Below, piece by piece: positions 54,700-64,000 of a stretch of 64,000 bases of DNA. The DNA is from Amorphophallus konjac (taxonomy: Eukaryota; Streptophyta; Magnoliopsida; Alismatales; Araceae). Under the pieces are notes generated by a model. The model made no database searches. It was not told the DNA's origin and saw only the letters and a program-made list of their open reading frames with translations. The stretch spans positions 310,470,740 to 310,534,739 of the forward strand of contig CM040120.1 of assembly GCA_022559845.1 (NCBI GenBank), written 5' to 3'. Position 1 is the first letter of the stretch, and each line of letters starts with the position of its first letter. The translations under genes and the position numbers were made by a program.

Positions 54700-56757
54700 T
54701 TGGCCCCCACCTCCCTCCCTCCACAACCGGCCGATCCCAAGGGGAAGAGACCCCTAACCGACCCGGTTTCCCCAATAAAGACAACCACTCACCCTATTCT
54801 CACCATTCAAACCCAAGTGGACCCCGTGTCCATCCCTCCACCTAGAACCATGACGGCCACCACCACCCAACCCAAATCCCATCACCCAACCCCCCTTCCA
54901 CTTCCAACCCCAATCCTACCCCAACCTAGGCCTCCAATACTTCCACTCCCAAACCCCACCCTACCAATCCCAAACCAAGTTTCCCTTTACCCACCACCCC
55001 GGGAGCACCACACACCAACCCTCATCACCCCAAAAGACCCTCTCACCTCCTTGGTAGAAGAACTCATACCCGATCCAATAGTTGTGAACACTCCAAATCC
55101 ACTCTCAACCTCGGAGGTAACACAAGTCCAAGTTGAAGAGGAAACATCACACGATGGTCTTCACCGTACATCACCCTCTCTAGTTGGGGCCAAGCTCATC
55201 TTAGGAGAACCCCTTGTTAGTTGGCTAAAGGAGAGCCCAATAAGAGAGATCCCGGCCCATCTTTTCCCTCCCATAGAACAAGACCTTCCCATAGTGCCCT
55301 TCTTCTCCTATCACACCACAATCCATGCATCCTATCAAGTGGAGACCTTAGAGGACCTTCTCAAGGGCATAGCATGGCAATTAGAGATGACTAGTATGTT
55401 GACCCCTATGGTCGAACAACCTAGGAGCCTTAGCCTCCTACACCTATGCATAGGGTCTATCACCTCGGTTTGCACCATTGGTTGCTACACTAGCGACCTC
55501 CTTCTATTCCTCCCTACACCCGATGAGCCCAACCTTCTCCTCGATTTAGAGCTTCTTATCTCAGGTAGAAAGCCAAGCCCTCCACTCATGGCCGACCCAC
55601 TTGCCAAGAACATTGGCCCAACTATCATGGAGAAGGATGACTTAGCACCTTTTGAGGATCTTGAGGACATGGAGTTCCTCCCCCTAGGTAACCCATTTTA
55701 TGATCCATATGATCCATTCCAATGGGAGTCAAGAGACTCGTGTGACCCAAACACTTTATCCACCACCCACCTTTCCCTACACCAACTCACCATGTTTGAC
55801 CCAATTCACTCCATCTTAGACCCGGGTTACACCTTGGGAGCCATGACCTTGGGCCACATATCCCTAGGTAATGAGGTTGTGCTCCACCCCATGATGACCA
55901 CCTTCTTAGATCCATTCGACCCTTTCCAATGGGAGTTCAAAGGTTGTCCCACACCTATACACATGGAAGTCAACCATACGAAAAATATGCATGTGTCTAG
56001 GCTTACCACACCACTTGGCATGAACACTATGTTGGGTCCATTCATTCATATCACCCACATGTCAAGTAGAAAGTATGAGTGGTCCATATTTGGATGTATT
56101 GGTCCACCCTCATTCATCATGGGTCTTAAGCATGTCAAAAGCATCTACGGATGTCTGGGTCCCCCGACATTCATCACCACTTTACATGATAGGTTCACAT
56201 ATGGTTGCCCCGGCCCACCTAGGCCCACCAAAGTCTACATGACAACATTGCATGATAAGTCCACATATGGTTGCCCCGGCCCACCAAGGTTCATCAAGGT
56301 CCATATGGCATCATGGCATGATAGATCCATCTATGGTTGTCCAGGTCCACCCATAACCACTAAAAGGACAGCATTCACAAAATTGCATGATAACCTTGCA
56401 AGCGCATCAACAAGAGTCATGAAATCTACAAAAGGCCGACCGACTCAATGGCATCACCAAGAAATCCAAATGGGTGATTCCGAGATGGTGAGGAATGAGA
56501 GGCTCTCACATAGAGACAACTCAAGATTGAGGTTTTGTGGGATCAGCCCCTTCCAGGTTTTGAGGTGCATTAGCCCCACTACGAAGTTAGGCCTCCTCAA
56601 GGGATACGGAGTTAACTTCAGTTTCAATGTGGAAAGCCTTGTGCCACACAAGGGACCCACGGTGGCACCAAGTGAGAATTTCAAGCCCCCTTCCTCCCTT
56701 GAGGGAGCACCCACCCCTCCCCATGTGAGCACCATCAGCCCAGAGAGCCCGACATAA
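54700..56757 (+). CDS. element D main ORF: Pro-rich linker, unrecognised central region, GCPGPP repeats, integrase-tail remnant
   Basis: A 685-residue frame, continuous in phase with the upstream Gag. Residues 1-130 are Pro/Thr-rich. Residues about 165-300 hold EPLVSWLKESPI, DLPIVPFFSYHTT and GSITSVCTIGCYTSDLLLFLP, colinear with element C. Two DPYDPFQWE / DPFDPFQWE blocks follow. Five units of the type S-(I/T)-(F/Y)-GC-(P/I/L)-GPP then lie at 56083, 56140, 56194, 56260 and 56326, the last three spaced exactly 66 bp. The end (GISPFQVLRCI, LLKGYGVNFSFNVESLVPHKGP) is a decayed integrase C-terminal module. The frame has no internal stop, unlike most coding remnants here. I do not recognise the central region. 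Confidence 0.72.
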   Translation: MAPTSLPPQPADPKGKRPLTDPVSPIKTTTHPILTIQTQVDPVSIPPPRTMTATTTQPKSHHPTPLPLPTPILPQPRPPILPLPNPTLPIPNQVSLYPPPREHHTPTLITPKDPLTSLVEELIPDPIVVNTPNPLSTSEVTQVQVEEETSHDGLHRTSPSLVGAKLILGEPLVSWLKESPIREIPAHLFPPIEQDLPIVPFFSYHTTIHASYQVETLEDLLKGIAWQLEMTSMLTPMVEQPRSLSLLHLCIGSITSVCTIGCYTSDLLLFLPTPDEPNLLLDLELLISGRKPSPPLMADPLAKNIGPTIMEKDDLAPFEDLEDMEFLPLGNPFYDPYDPFQWESRDSCDPNTLSTTHLSLHQLTMFDPIHSILDPGYTLGAMTLGHISLGNEVVLHPMMTTFLDPFDPFQWEFKGCPTPIHMEVNHTKNMHVSRLTTPLGMNTMLGPFIHITHMSSRKYEWSIFGCIGPPSFIMGLKHVKSIYGCLGPPTFITTLHDRFTYGCPGPPRPTKVYMTTLHDKSTYGCPGPPRFIKVHMASWHDRSIYGCPGPPITTKRTAFTKLHDNLASASTRVMKSTKGRPTQWHHQEIQMGDSEMVRNERLSHRDNSRLRFCGISPFQVLRCISPTTKLGLLKGYGVNFSFNVESLVPHKGPTVAPSENFKPPSSLEGAPTPPHVSTISPESPT
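56083..56352 (+). repeat. tandem 'YGCPGPP' coding repeats, last three with 66-bp period
   Basis: Five units begin at 56083, 56140, 56194, 56260 and 56326 (spacings 57, 54, 66 and 66 bp, all multiples of three). The last three share HD(R/K) before and GCPGPP after the aromatic residue. Element C carries two units of the same type (HDRSYFGCPGPP and HIRSIFGCPGPP). Confidence 0.8.
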
Positions 56758-56761
56758 GCAA

Positions 56762-56870
56762 CTTGAGAGAATATTGAATGAACAGGTAAGCATCACTCGG
56801 AGCAAGGTGAACGGTCTCTACCTCGCTAGGTGGAAGAATCGGCTTCTTTCGGAAGACATGTGAGCGGTAC
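56762..56870 (+). pseudogene. element D chromodomain remnant
   Basis: In a frame shifted by one base from the main frame lies LERILNEQVSITRSKV followed by LYLARWKNRLLSEDM and a TGA where a Trp codon is expected. It lines up with the chromodomain of element C (DEQVTTTRSG..., FLVRWRGRP..DDTW). The polypurine-like CCCCGGGAGTA precedes the LTR at 56915. Confidence 0.6.
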
Positions 56871-56914
56871 CACCTCTTACGCGACGGAGTCAAGTTCTCC
56901 GCACCCCGGGAGTA

Positions 56915-59329
56915 TGATGGGGTCATCACCATCCGTCCTGACACTCTCGACCATTCTCGTCACCCCGGAGGCGTACATCATGGTCTAGTCATTTATTTTG
57001 AGTCCTATGTATGTTTCTTTATTTTATTTGAGTCATATCATTGTAATTTCCCTTTTATTTGAGTCATGTCCCTAGGTCTTGTACTTATTTCCCTAGGTTT
57101 GAGTGTCATTAGGTTTATTAGTTAGCTATTGGGCCCAATTCATTGGGCTTGGCCCAAGGGCACTCCCCCTTCCCTTGGTTATTTGTCATTGTGTTAAGAG
57201 TCAATGTCTTTTTGTAAAATGTGGGTTGCCTATATATAGGACCCCATTTCCCCCATTTGAACTAATGAATCAATGAATGAAAAACTTGCCATTTTGAGAG
57301 TTCAAACTTCTTATCTAGTGGAGAGATTTCATTATTTGGGTGAGAGACCCTAGGGGAGAGATTCCCCACCCATCCCTCTCTTAATCTCTCTCTTTCACTC
57401 CCCTTTCTCTCTCCTCCACACCCAATTTCAAAAATTTTCTCTCTCCTCCCTTCCCAACCACCACTCTCCCAGCTACCCCCATTAAAGGCCACTCCCTTTC
57501 CCCACACATCCCATTACTCCACCCCCTAATCCCAAGAGAGCTTCCACCAATCCTAGCTCCACCTCCCAACCCCCAACTACCCCACCCACTTCCCCAAGCA
57601 CCCTTCCCACTACCCCAAGCACCCCTTCCCTTCCCCAACATAACCCCTCCCATCCCCAAGACCACCATTGAATACCCTCCATTAAGGAAAATTCAAACTC
57701 ACATTCCCTCCACCCACTTGTGCCACCCTCACCTTCCCCTCTCCCTTCAAGCCCAAATTCGCAGCTCCTCTCTCACCCATAGAAAACATCCCCTTCCAGC
57801 CCCCATTCTCCCCTTCCCACACCTTCAAACCTCCCCTCCTAGACCCCCTCACAGATGGGGGTTGCCCCTACACACAACCACCTCATTTCCCCTCCCATCT
57901 ACCCCATTCCCCATTACCTATCTCCATTCTCTCAAGTTCTGGTTGCAGGCAGTAGATTTACCACAGATTGCAGAGGCCACCCCGTCGTCCTCTGGTAGCT
58001 TCAGGTGGCATAACATATATCGACGGAAGCGTCTACCTATCTTCTTCGCAACGGTGGTGGTCCCGTCCCATTCCGAGTTCGTGATCGACCAGGAGAGCCA
58101 TTCTCCCACAACTGCGCAGATCCCCTCTGGCAGGAGACCAGAGCCGGATTGGATGCTCGACTGCGACGATCATGTTGGAAATCGGATCGAGAGTTCTTCT
58201 TCAAACATCTTCTAATACGAGTCTTATAACATCTCCAAAAAGAATAGCCCCATTTGGCGACCGGACCTGAAAGTTATCAATTTTCTCCCTCGGGTGCTCG
58301 ATTCTGCTTCCACTCACTCTACACCGATCCCTTTTCAGTGTTCAGAGCCTACCGGTCGACCCCGACATCAGCTGGCATCCCCGTTGCCCTTTCTTCGAAG
58401 AGGACTCGTCAAAGGTTCCAACGACTCCAGCGGAACCTGATTCTGAGCTCAGGAACGACTGTGGCAACCTCTGCTTCTTGCTATTGAGAACCTGAAGCTG
58501 TCAGATCCAAGGGTCTGCCACCCTGTTCAAGCCCCTACCCCGACCAGCAGCGGTGCCCGAAGAAATTTACAAAATTCAAGCATCATCCAGATCCAGCTAC
58601 AAAGAATCTCCAAGTGGTTTCGTCTGCAAAAAAATTCGGGGCTGACCACAGCGTCCAAATACCTGACTGTCTGTCCTGAGACACAGTCAGCGGGCAGATT
58701 CGGCTTCGACTTCCCTCTCTTCACTTCTAGCTAGAATCCCCCTCCCCGCTTGGCCGGCTGAAGGCCCCTCCCTGCGTGGAGGTTGAATTGAGTGTATTCA
58801 TTGGCTTCCCTTCCCCGAGATCCCCCCCTTGCATGGGGGTAGTTCATGTATTATTTACACTCACAGGTTTGAAGCTTCATCGACGCGGCGTGCGGGTGCT
58901 TCCCCTCGCCTCCCCGCTCGCGCCCGTCTCCGACCGGAGTTAGTTTCTTCAAACCGGCTAAGTGAGAACTCATCCCTTGCTCTCAATTATTCTTGTTCAT
59001 TTAATATTCTCCAATTGCACCGTCGGTAAGGAAGAGAGCGCCCGATCTTACGGCTCCACCACACTTGTGCGACCCCTGTGGGTGTGAGTGAGTGATCCGC
59101 GTCCCTCGGCCAAGGCCAACACATTGAGTTGAATATCTGCACCTCAAAGGGAGGTTTGATTTAGACTTTGATGGCCCTCTACCAGCAAGGGGCTTGTCTC
59201 ATTTCCTCGACTCGGCATCCCCGAGTTACCCCCGGGTTAAGTGTGTGCGCCATACGAAGGTCCGCTTGCGTAGGCTTCATAGCCTTGTGGTTGTGCTTGT
59301 TAAATTAGGTCCGAGGTTGTGTCACATCA
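56915..59329 (+). repeat. 3' LTR of element D
   Basis: It starts TGATGGGGTCATCACC and ends TCACATCA next to the target duplication CCTTG. It is colinear with 51618-54031. Confidence 0.92.
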
Positions 59330-59334
59330 CCTTG

Positions 59335-61499
59335 GGTTAAGATGCTCAAGTAGTATGACGGTCATGTACTGGGACGTTACATGATGTGACGCTCCAGTAT
59401 TGGGCCGTTACATTAGTCTGAATCCAGAACCAAGAAATCAGACTCAGTGGAATGAGATGGTCGTATATTGGGCCGTTACTTGTGCCTGACGGTCCAACAT
59501 AAAGCCGTTACATTACTGATAACCAAAAATATCGATAGTGTAATCTAATCAATGGGCTTTAATGGTACAACCAACTCAGCGTCCTAGTGGAAATCCTAGG
59601 CTCGCGGAGAATTACGGAGGCCTTGAAACAAGATTTCCTAGTCCATTGGATGGAATATCTAATAGAGAGGTCCTCATGTCCAAGAATAATGTTCCTATAC
59701 TACAAAGTGAACTAATGGACAACATACCGGAATATGTGCCATATACTTAAAGAAATGACTCTATAGATAGGAAAGAATGTGCAACATTAATGAAACCAAG
59801 ATAAAACTCCGTCAATACAACTTTGGAAAATCATGATTTTGAATACAAAACTATAGAGTTTTAGCCCATAAATTTGCATAACTTAAAATAGCCTAAGATA
59901 CATTAATCATGCAATTTGATTATGAATCAGTAACTAAACTTAAAGTCATGATAATAGGTCCAAACTTAGCTATCTAAGCTTATTTATAAGTAAACTCTAA
60001 CTGGTTGTTATTCTACCTTGGGCTGACAGAACACAGGTGTCTGACGGTCTAGGATAGGTGCGTTACAGTGTGTGACGATTTATCGAGGGGCCGTTACAGT
60101 GGTGTAACGCTCCTGCTAGGGTGCGTCAGAGACAATAGAACAAATAAAAGCATAACAGGTTGTTACGGTCTATCGTAAGGCCATTATATTCATGTGACGG
60201 TCTTACGTTGGTGCGTCAGATAATCAACTGGTAGTAAACTAAGTAAAGGTTTATGAAAACATAACATGCCTGGAAATGAACATACTACCACTGTCCTAGT
60301 CATGAAAATGAAGTATAGGCCAACTATATGCATAGGTTTAGTGAATAGACAGGATAATATCTTTTAAATTTCCATTTAGGGCTAAGAAATGCATGAATGT
60401 ATAGAACTATGAAATCATGAAATTTTTAGTCTATAATGCATGAAATCAAGCACAATCAGAGGGCTTTTATTCTTATCAAGTTGTTTTTGTCAATCATGAG
60501 ATAACCTACCTCTTTTAAGACCTTCAAACTTCGAATTTAATGCTTGGTGCTACCCTTAGACCCTTGTACTTCTTGTGATAATCAATCTACTCTATTTCCT
60601 CAGTCTCTTGACCTAAGGATGTGAAATTTTGAGGGTAAGAAGATGAAACTATTGGGAACAAAAAGTTCTAAAGGATTGAGTTCTAATTACCTCGTTTAGA
60701 CGTCCTAATGCCCTGATCTTCAGGGGACTTGCGTTCATATTCCTGGGTTGCTAAGGTTGAATCAACAACTTTGGAAGCTTCTATCTCCTTGGTTGCTTGA
60801 TCTCCTAGCATGAAATTTGGAGAACCATTAGCCTAAAGTATACTAAACAAAAGCTTCTAAAGAACTTACCCGAATTTATGACTACTTACCTTGATTCTTC
60901 ACGAGCCAAAAGTAAGGGTCGCTCAGTTCAGAACTAGGTCCTATTTATAGGGTTTTGACTAGGGTTTTTAGATTAGATCGATTCTAGAGTCCTTAATTTG
61001 CCAGAACCTAATCCCAAGAGTCCTTAGTAATGTTATAAGCTTCCCTAAGTCGATCTTTTGTAGATAGGATTTCAAAGTTCCAATCTTTTTGTAATTTCCT
61101 CACTTTACGGAATCTACAGGATGTAACGGTCGTGTCTAGGTTCGTTACAGGGCTGTGGCGGTCGCTCGATAGACTGTTACATGTAACGTATATAGAGTTT
61201 CAATTTGATAAAACTCTTTTATTCGTTTATCCATATAATTATCTTATATAATTAGTATTTATCCTTAAAATACGTGAATAAGCCAATTACCCTTCTAAAA
61301 TATGGGCCAAACTTAATGGGCTTAGTCCATTAACCTTTTGGATAATAATTAGATAGGCTAGGTTAACTAATTAGCCTAATTAAGCCTTATAATGACTTAT
61401 TAATCCAATAATCCTTCATTAATTTATTTAGGCCTTTATAATTTTCAAAAAACTATTTTATAATTAAAATTATATATATATAAATTCTGCGGTACTACA
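59335..61499 (-). repeat. 3' LTR of element E, part right of D
   Basis: It continues the E LTR to its plus-strand right end GGTACTACA. The TATA box is at 60942-60949. Palindromic boxes sit at 59345-59520, 60040-60215 (one with the exact GGTCTATCG at 60167) and 61120-61190. Confidence 0.88.
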
Positions 61500-61559
61500 C
61501 CCTCCCACACTTAGAAAAATTTGGTCCCCAAATTCAATATATGGATTTTGGAGAGTGTA

Positions 61560-64000
61560 CTTACAGTTAAATAATTCTGGAAATCTTTTCCGCATGGCAG
61601 CTTCGGTTTCCCAAGTTGCTTCATATGGTCATGTTTTCTTCCATTGAATCTTGACCATAGGAATAACTTTATTTCTTAGTTGACGCACTTCCCGTTCCAA
61701 GATCTTTATTGGCATTTATTCGTATGTCATGTCCTTCTGAATTTCCAAATTGTCATAAGTAATAAAATGGTCGGGATCATATACATACTTCTTCAGCATA
61801 GAGACGTGAAATACGTCATGAACTCCTGCTAATTGTGGAGGTAAAGCCAGTTTGTAAGCCACTTCATCAATCCGTTCAAGAATTTCAAACAGACCTATGA
61901 ATCTTGGAGTTAGCTTTCCTTTAATGCCAAATCTTCGAATACCACGACCTGGAGAAACCTTTAAATATACATGATCTCTTACTTGAAACTCCAAGTCACG
62001 TCTTCGATTGTCAGCATAAGACTTTTACCTATCTTGTGCCATCTTCATTCTTTCTTGAATGGGCTTCATCTCCTCGGTAGAATCCCTTATATGGTCGGGG
62101 CTTAGAAATTACTTTTCCCCTATTTCATTCTAGCATATTGGTGATCGACAGCTTTTTCCATATAAAGCTTAAAAAGGTGTCATTCGTATGCTAGCCTGAT
62201 AGCTATTGTTATATGCAAACTGTACTAGAGGCAAGTGATCATGCCAACTACCTCCAAAGTCGATAGCACAAGCCCTGAGCATATCTTCTACTACCTGATT
62301 TGTTCTTTCCGTTTGACCATCTGTTTGTGGATGAAAAGTTGTGCTGAATTTCAATCTAGTCCCTAGTGAATGTTGTAGACCCTTCCAGAATTGTGATGTG
62401 AATCGAGGATCTCTATCGGATATAATAGTGACGGGGACACCATGTAGTTTGACAATCTCCTTTATGTATAATGCTGCTAGAATATCCACAGACCATCGAC
62501 TCTTGATTGGTATAAAGTGTGCGGATTTAGTCAATCGGTCTATGATTATCCATATTCCATCGTGTCCACCTCTGGTCTAGGGTAAACTCATAATAAAGTC
62601 CATTCCTATACTCTCTCATTTCCATTCGGGAATACTCAAGGGGTGTAATTTACCTTCGAGTCTAAAATGCTCTGCCTTTACTTGTTGGCAGGTGAGACAG
62701 CGAGATACGAAATCAGCTATTTCTCTCTTCATATTGGGCCACCAGAAATTTCTTTTGAGATCTTGATACATCTTTATTCCTCCTAGATTAATTGTGTATT
62801 TGGAATTATGCGCTTCATGTAGGATTAGTTTCTTCGTAGCCTCATGATCTGGTACACATATTCGTCCCTTAAATAACAATCTTCCGTCATTGGAAATAGA
62901 AAAATCCGGCCTTTGTTCCATATTGGCTTTAATTTCCAATAATATAGGATCATCATTTTACAGCTTGACCAGATCTTCTATCAATGTAGGTTGAGCTTGG
63001 ATATTAGCTATGAAACAATCTTCTTCCTTTATGTCAATATCTAAGTTCAACTGAGTAAATTGAGGAACAAGGTTAGTTACACTTATCATAAGACTTGATA
63101 GCATACCTATTGGTTTTCTGCTGAGTGCATCCGCTACGGTATTAGCCTTGCCAGGATGATATTGAATAGCAAAATCAAAGTCTTTGAGATATTCTAACCA
63201 CCTCCTCTGCCTCATGTTAAGCTCCTTTTGAGAGAATAAATATTTCAGGCTTTTGTGGTCCGAGTAGACAGTGAACTTTTCTCCATAAAGATAATGACGC
63301 CAAATTTTCAAGGCGAAAATAACCGCTGCTAATTTTAGATCATGTACGGGATAGGTTTCCTCGTGACGTTTCAATTGTCTTGAAGAATAACAGATTACTT
63401 TTCCATTCTGCATGAGAACACATCCTAAGCCAATGCGAGACGCATCCGTATACACTTCGAATCCACCACCCTCCATTGGTAGTGATAAAATAGGGGCTGT
63501 CGTAAGATGATTCTTAAGAGTTTGAAAACACTTCTCACATTCCTCTGACCAGAGAAAATGATTTTATTTTCTTATAAGTCTAGTTAAAGGAACCACAATT
63601 GTTGAGAAGTCTTTAATGAATCTCCTATAATAACCAGCTAGACCTAGAAAGCTTCTTACTTCTAATACAGTCGTTGGCCGACTCCAATTCTTGACAGCTT
63701 CTACCTTAGAAGGATCCACCGCAATACCTTCTTTTGAAATAATGTGGCCTAGGAATGAGACTTCCTCGAGCCAAAATTCACACTTATTGAGTTTGGCATA
63801 AAGCTTGTGCTCTCTAAGTGTTTGTAAAGCTATTTTCAAATGTTGTTCATGTTCCTCTTTTGTCTTGGAATAGATTAAGATGTCATCAATGAAGACGACG
63901 ATGAACTGGTCCAGATATGACTGGAGGACGTTTCATAAGTTGCATGAATGATGTTGGGGCATTAGTTAACCCAAACGGCATCACTACGAATTCATAGTGG
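61560..64000 (-). pseudogene. element E integrase, RNase H and reverse transcriptase (partial)
   Basis: Colinear with element A and in one frame: integrase tail and C-terminal module (61994-61716, [12 protein letters not shown]), integrase core (62534-62169, TIISDRDPRF and GQTERTNQV), zinc part (62939-62616, CLTCQ), RNase H (63476-62958, [29 protein letters not shown]) and reverse transcriptase end (63839-63564, [13 protein letters not shown]). The reverse transcriptase continues to the window edge. There, near 63930, a 2-bp deletion relative to A shifts the frame between the MQLM and LDQFIVVF words. In-frame stops separate the other pieces. Confidence 0.86.

Larger units (their letters stand above)
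51618..59329 (+). mobile_element. non-autonomous chromovirus-derived LTR element D, complete
   Basis: A 7.7-kb element with a perfect target duplication CCTTG (51613-51617 and 59330-59334) and ends TGATGGGGTC and TCACATCA. LTRs are 2414 and 2415 bp. The 2.9-kb interior has a primer-binding site, a gag remnant, a long reading frame with the same unrecognised central region as element C, a chromodomain remnant and a polypurine tract. It has no protease, reverse transcriptase, RNase H or integrase core. Confidence 0.94.
50491..64000 (-). mobile_element. Ty3/gypsy element E, sister copy of A, partial (runs off the right edge)
   Basis: The plus-strand left end TGTCACGCCCCGAGCC at 50491 follows CTGCA, the presumed target duplication in the F gag. 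The 3' LTR ends at 61499; the internal part holds integrase, RNase H and reverse transcriptase on the minus strand, colinear with A. The rest of pol, gag and the 5' LTR lie beyond 64000. The LTR is split by element D. Confidence 0.9.

Overview
The window is transposable-element-rich intergenic DNA from a seed plant, most likely an angiosperm with a large genome; species was not determined. I see no intact host gene, no rRNA and no tRNA gene. Every recognisable coding segment belongs to an LTR retrotransposon or to a plant-mobile-domain (PMD) pseudogene. The evidence for a plant is the plant-type primer-binding site complementary to initiator tRNA-Met (TGGTATCAGAGC, four copies), Tekay/Del-type chromovirus polyproteins, a SIRE-like copia Gag and the PMD family.

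Layout, left to right. (1) 1-3944: 3' tail and 3' LTR of a copia-like element K (+). (2) 3945-5203: a truncated, inverted LTR of a related element L (-). (3) 5204-6804 and 25579-about 30659: two halves of an element G, probably Tat-lineage Ty3/gypsy, with an antisense multi-exon PMD pseudogene and a 3' LTR starting at 28897. (4) 6805-25578: a complete Tekay-like gypsy element A (-) inserted in a PMD intron (TSD GAAGT). Its right-hand LTR is split by element C (-, 16759-24276, TSD TACAG). (5) About 30814-31635: a possible LTR fragment X. (6) 31636-36126 and 48054-50490: a second gypsy element F (-), cut inside RNase H by element H (+, 36127-48053, TSD AATCY). H is a gag-only copia-like element with LTRs of about 3.4 kb. 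(7) 50491-64000: a sister copy of A, element E (-), inserted in the F gag and running off the right edge. Its 3' LTR is split by element D (+, 51618-59329, TSD CCTTG).

The pieces work together only as retroelements. A, E and F carry broken gag-pol genes; H supplies only Gag. C and D are non-autonomous chromovirus derivatives that lack reverse transcriptase and the integrase core but keep an integrase tail and chromodomain remnant. Between these lies a shared central region I do not recognise, including 'GCPGPP' repeats.

Three features are unusual. First, the LTRs of K, L and H are packed with dozens of degenerate copies of AAGTCTRTACATYG. Second, a palindromic box with the core GGTCTATCG recurs in the LTRs or non-coding parts of three otherwise different gypsy groups (A/E, F, G). 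Third, C and D share the unrecognised central protein region. Element boundaries rest on direct reading of LTR ends, TSDs, primer-binding sites and polypurine tracts. Functions proposed for the motif arrays are inference.
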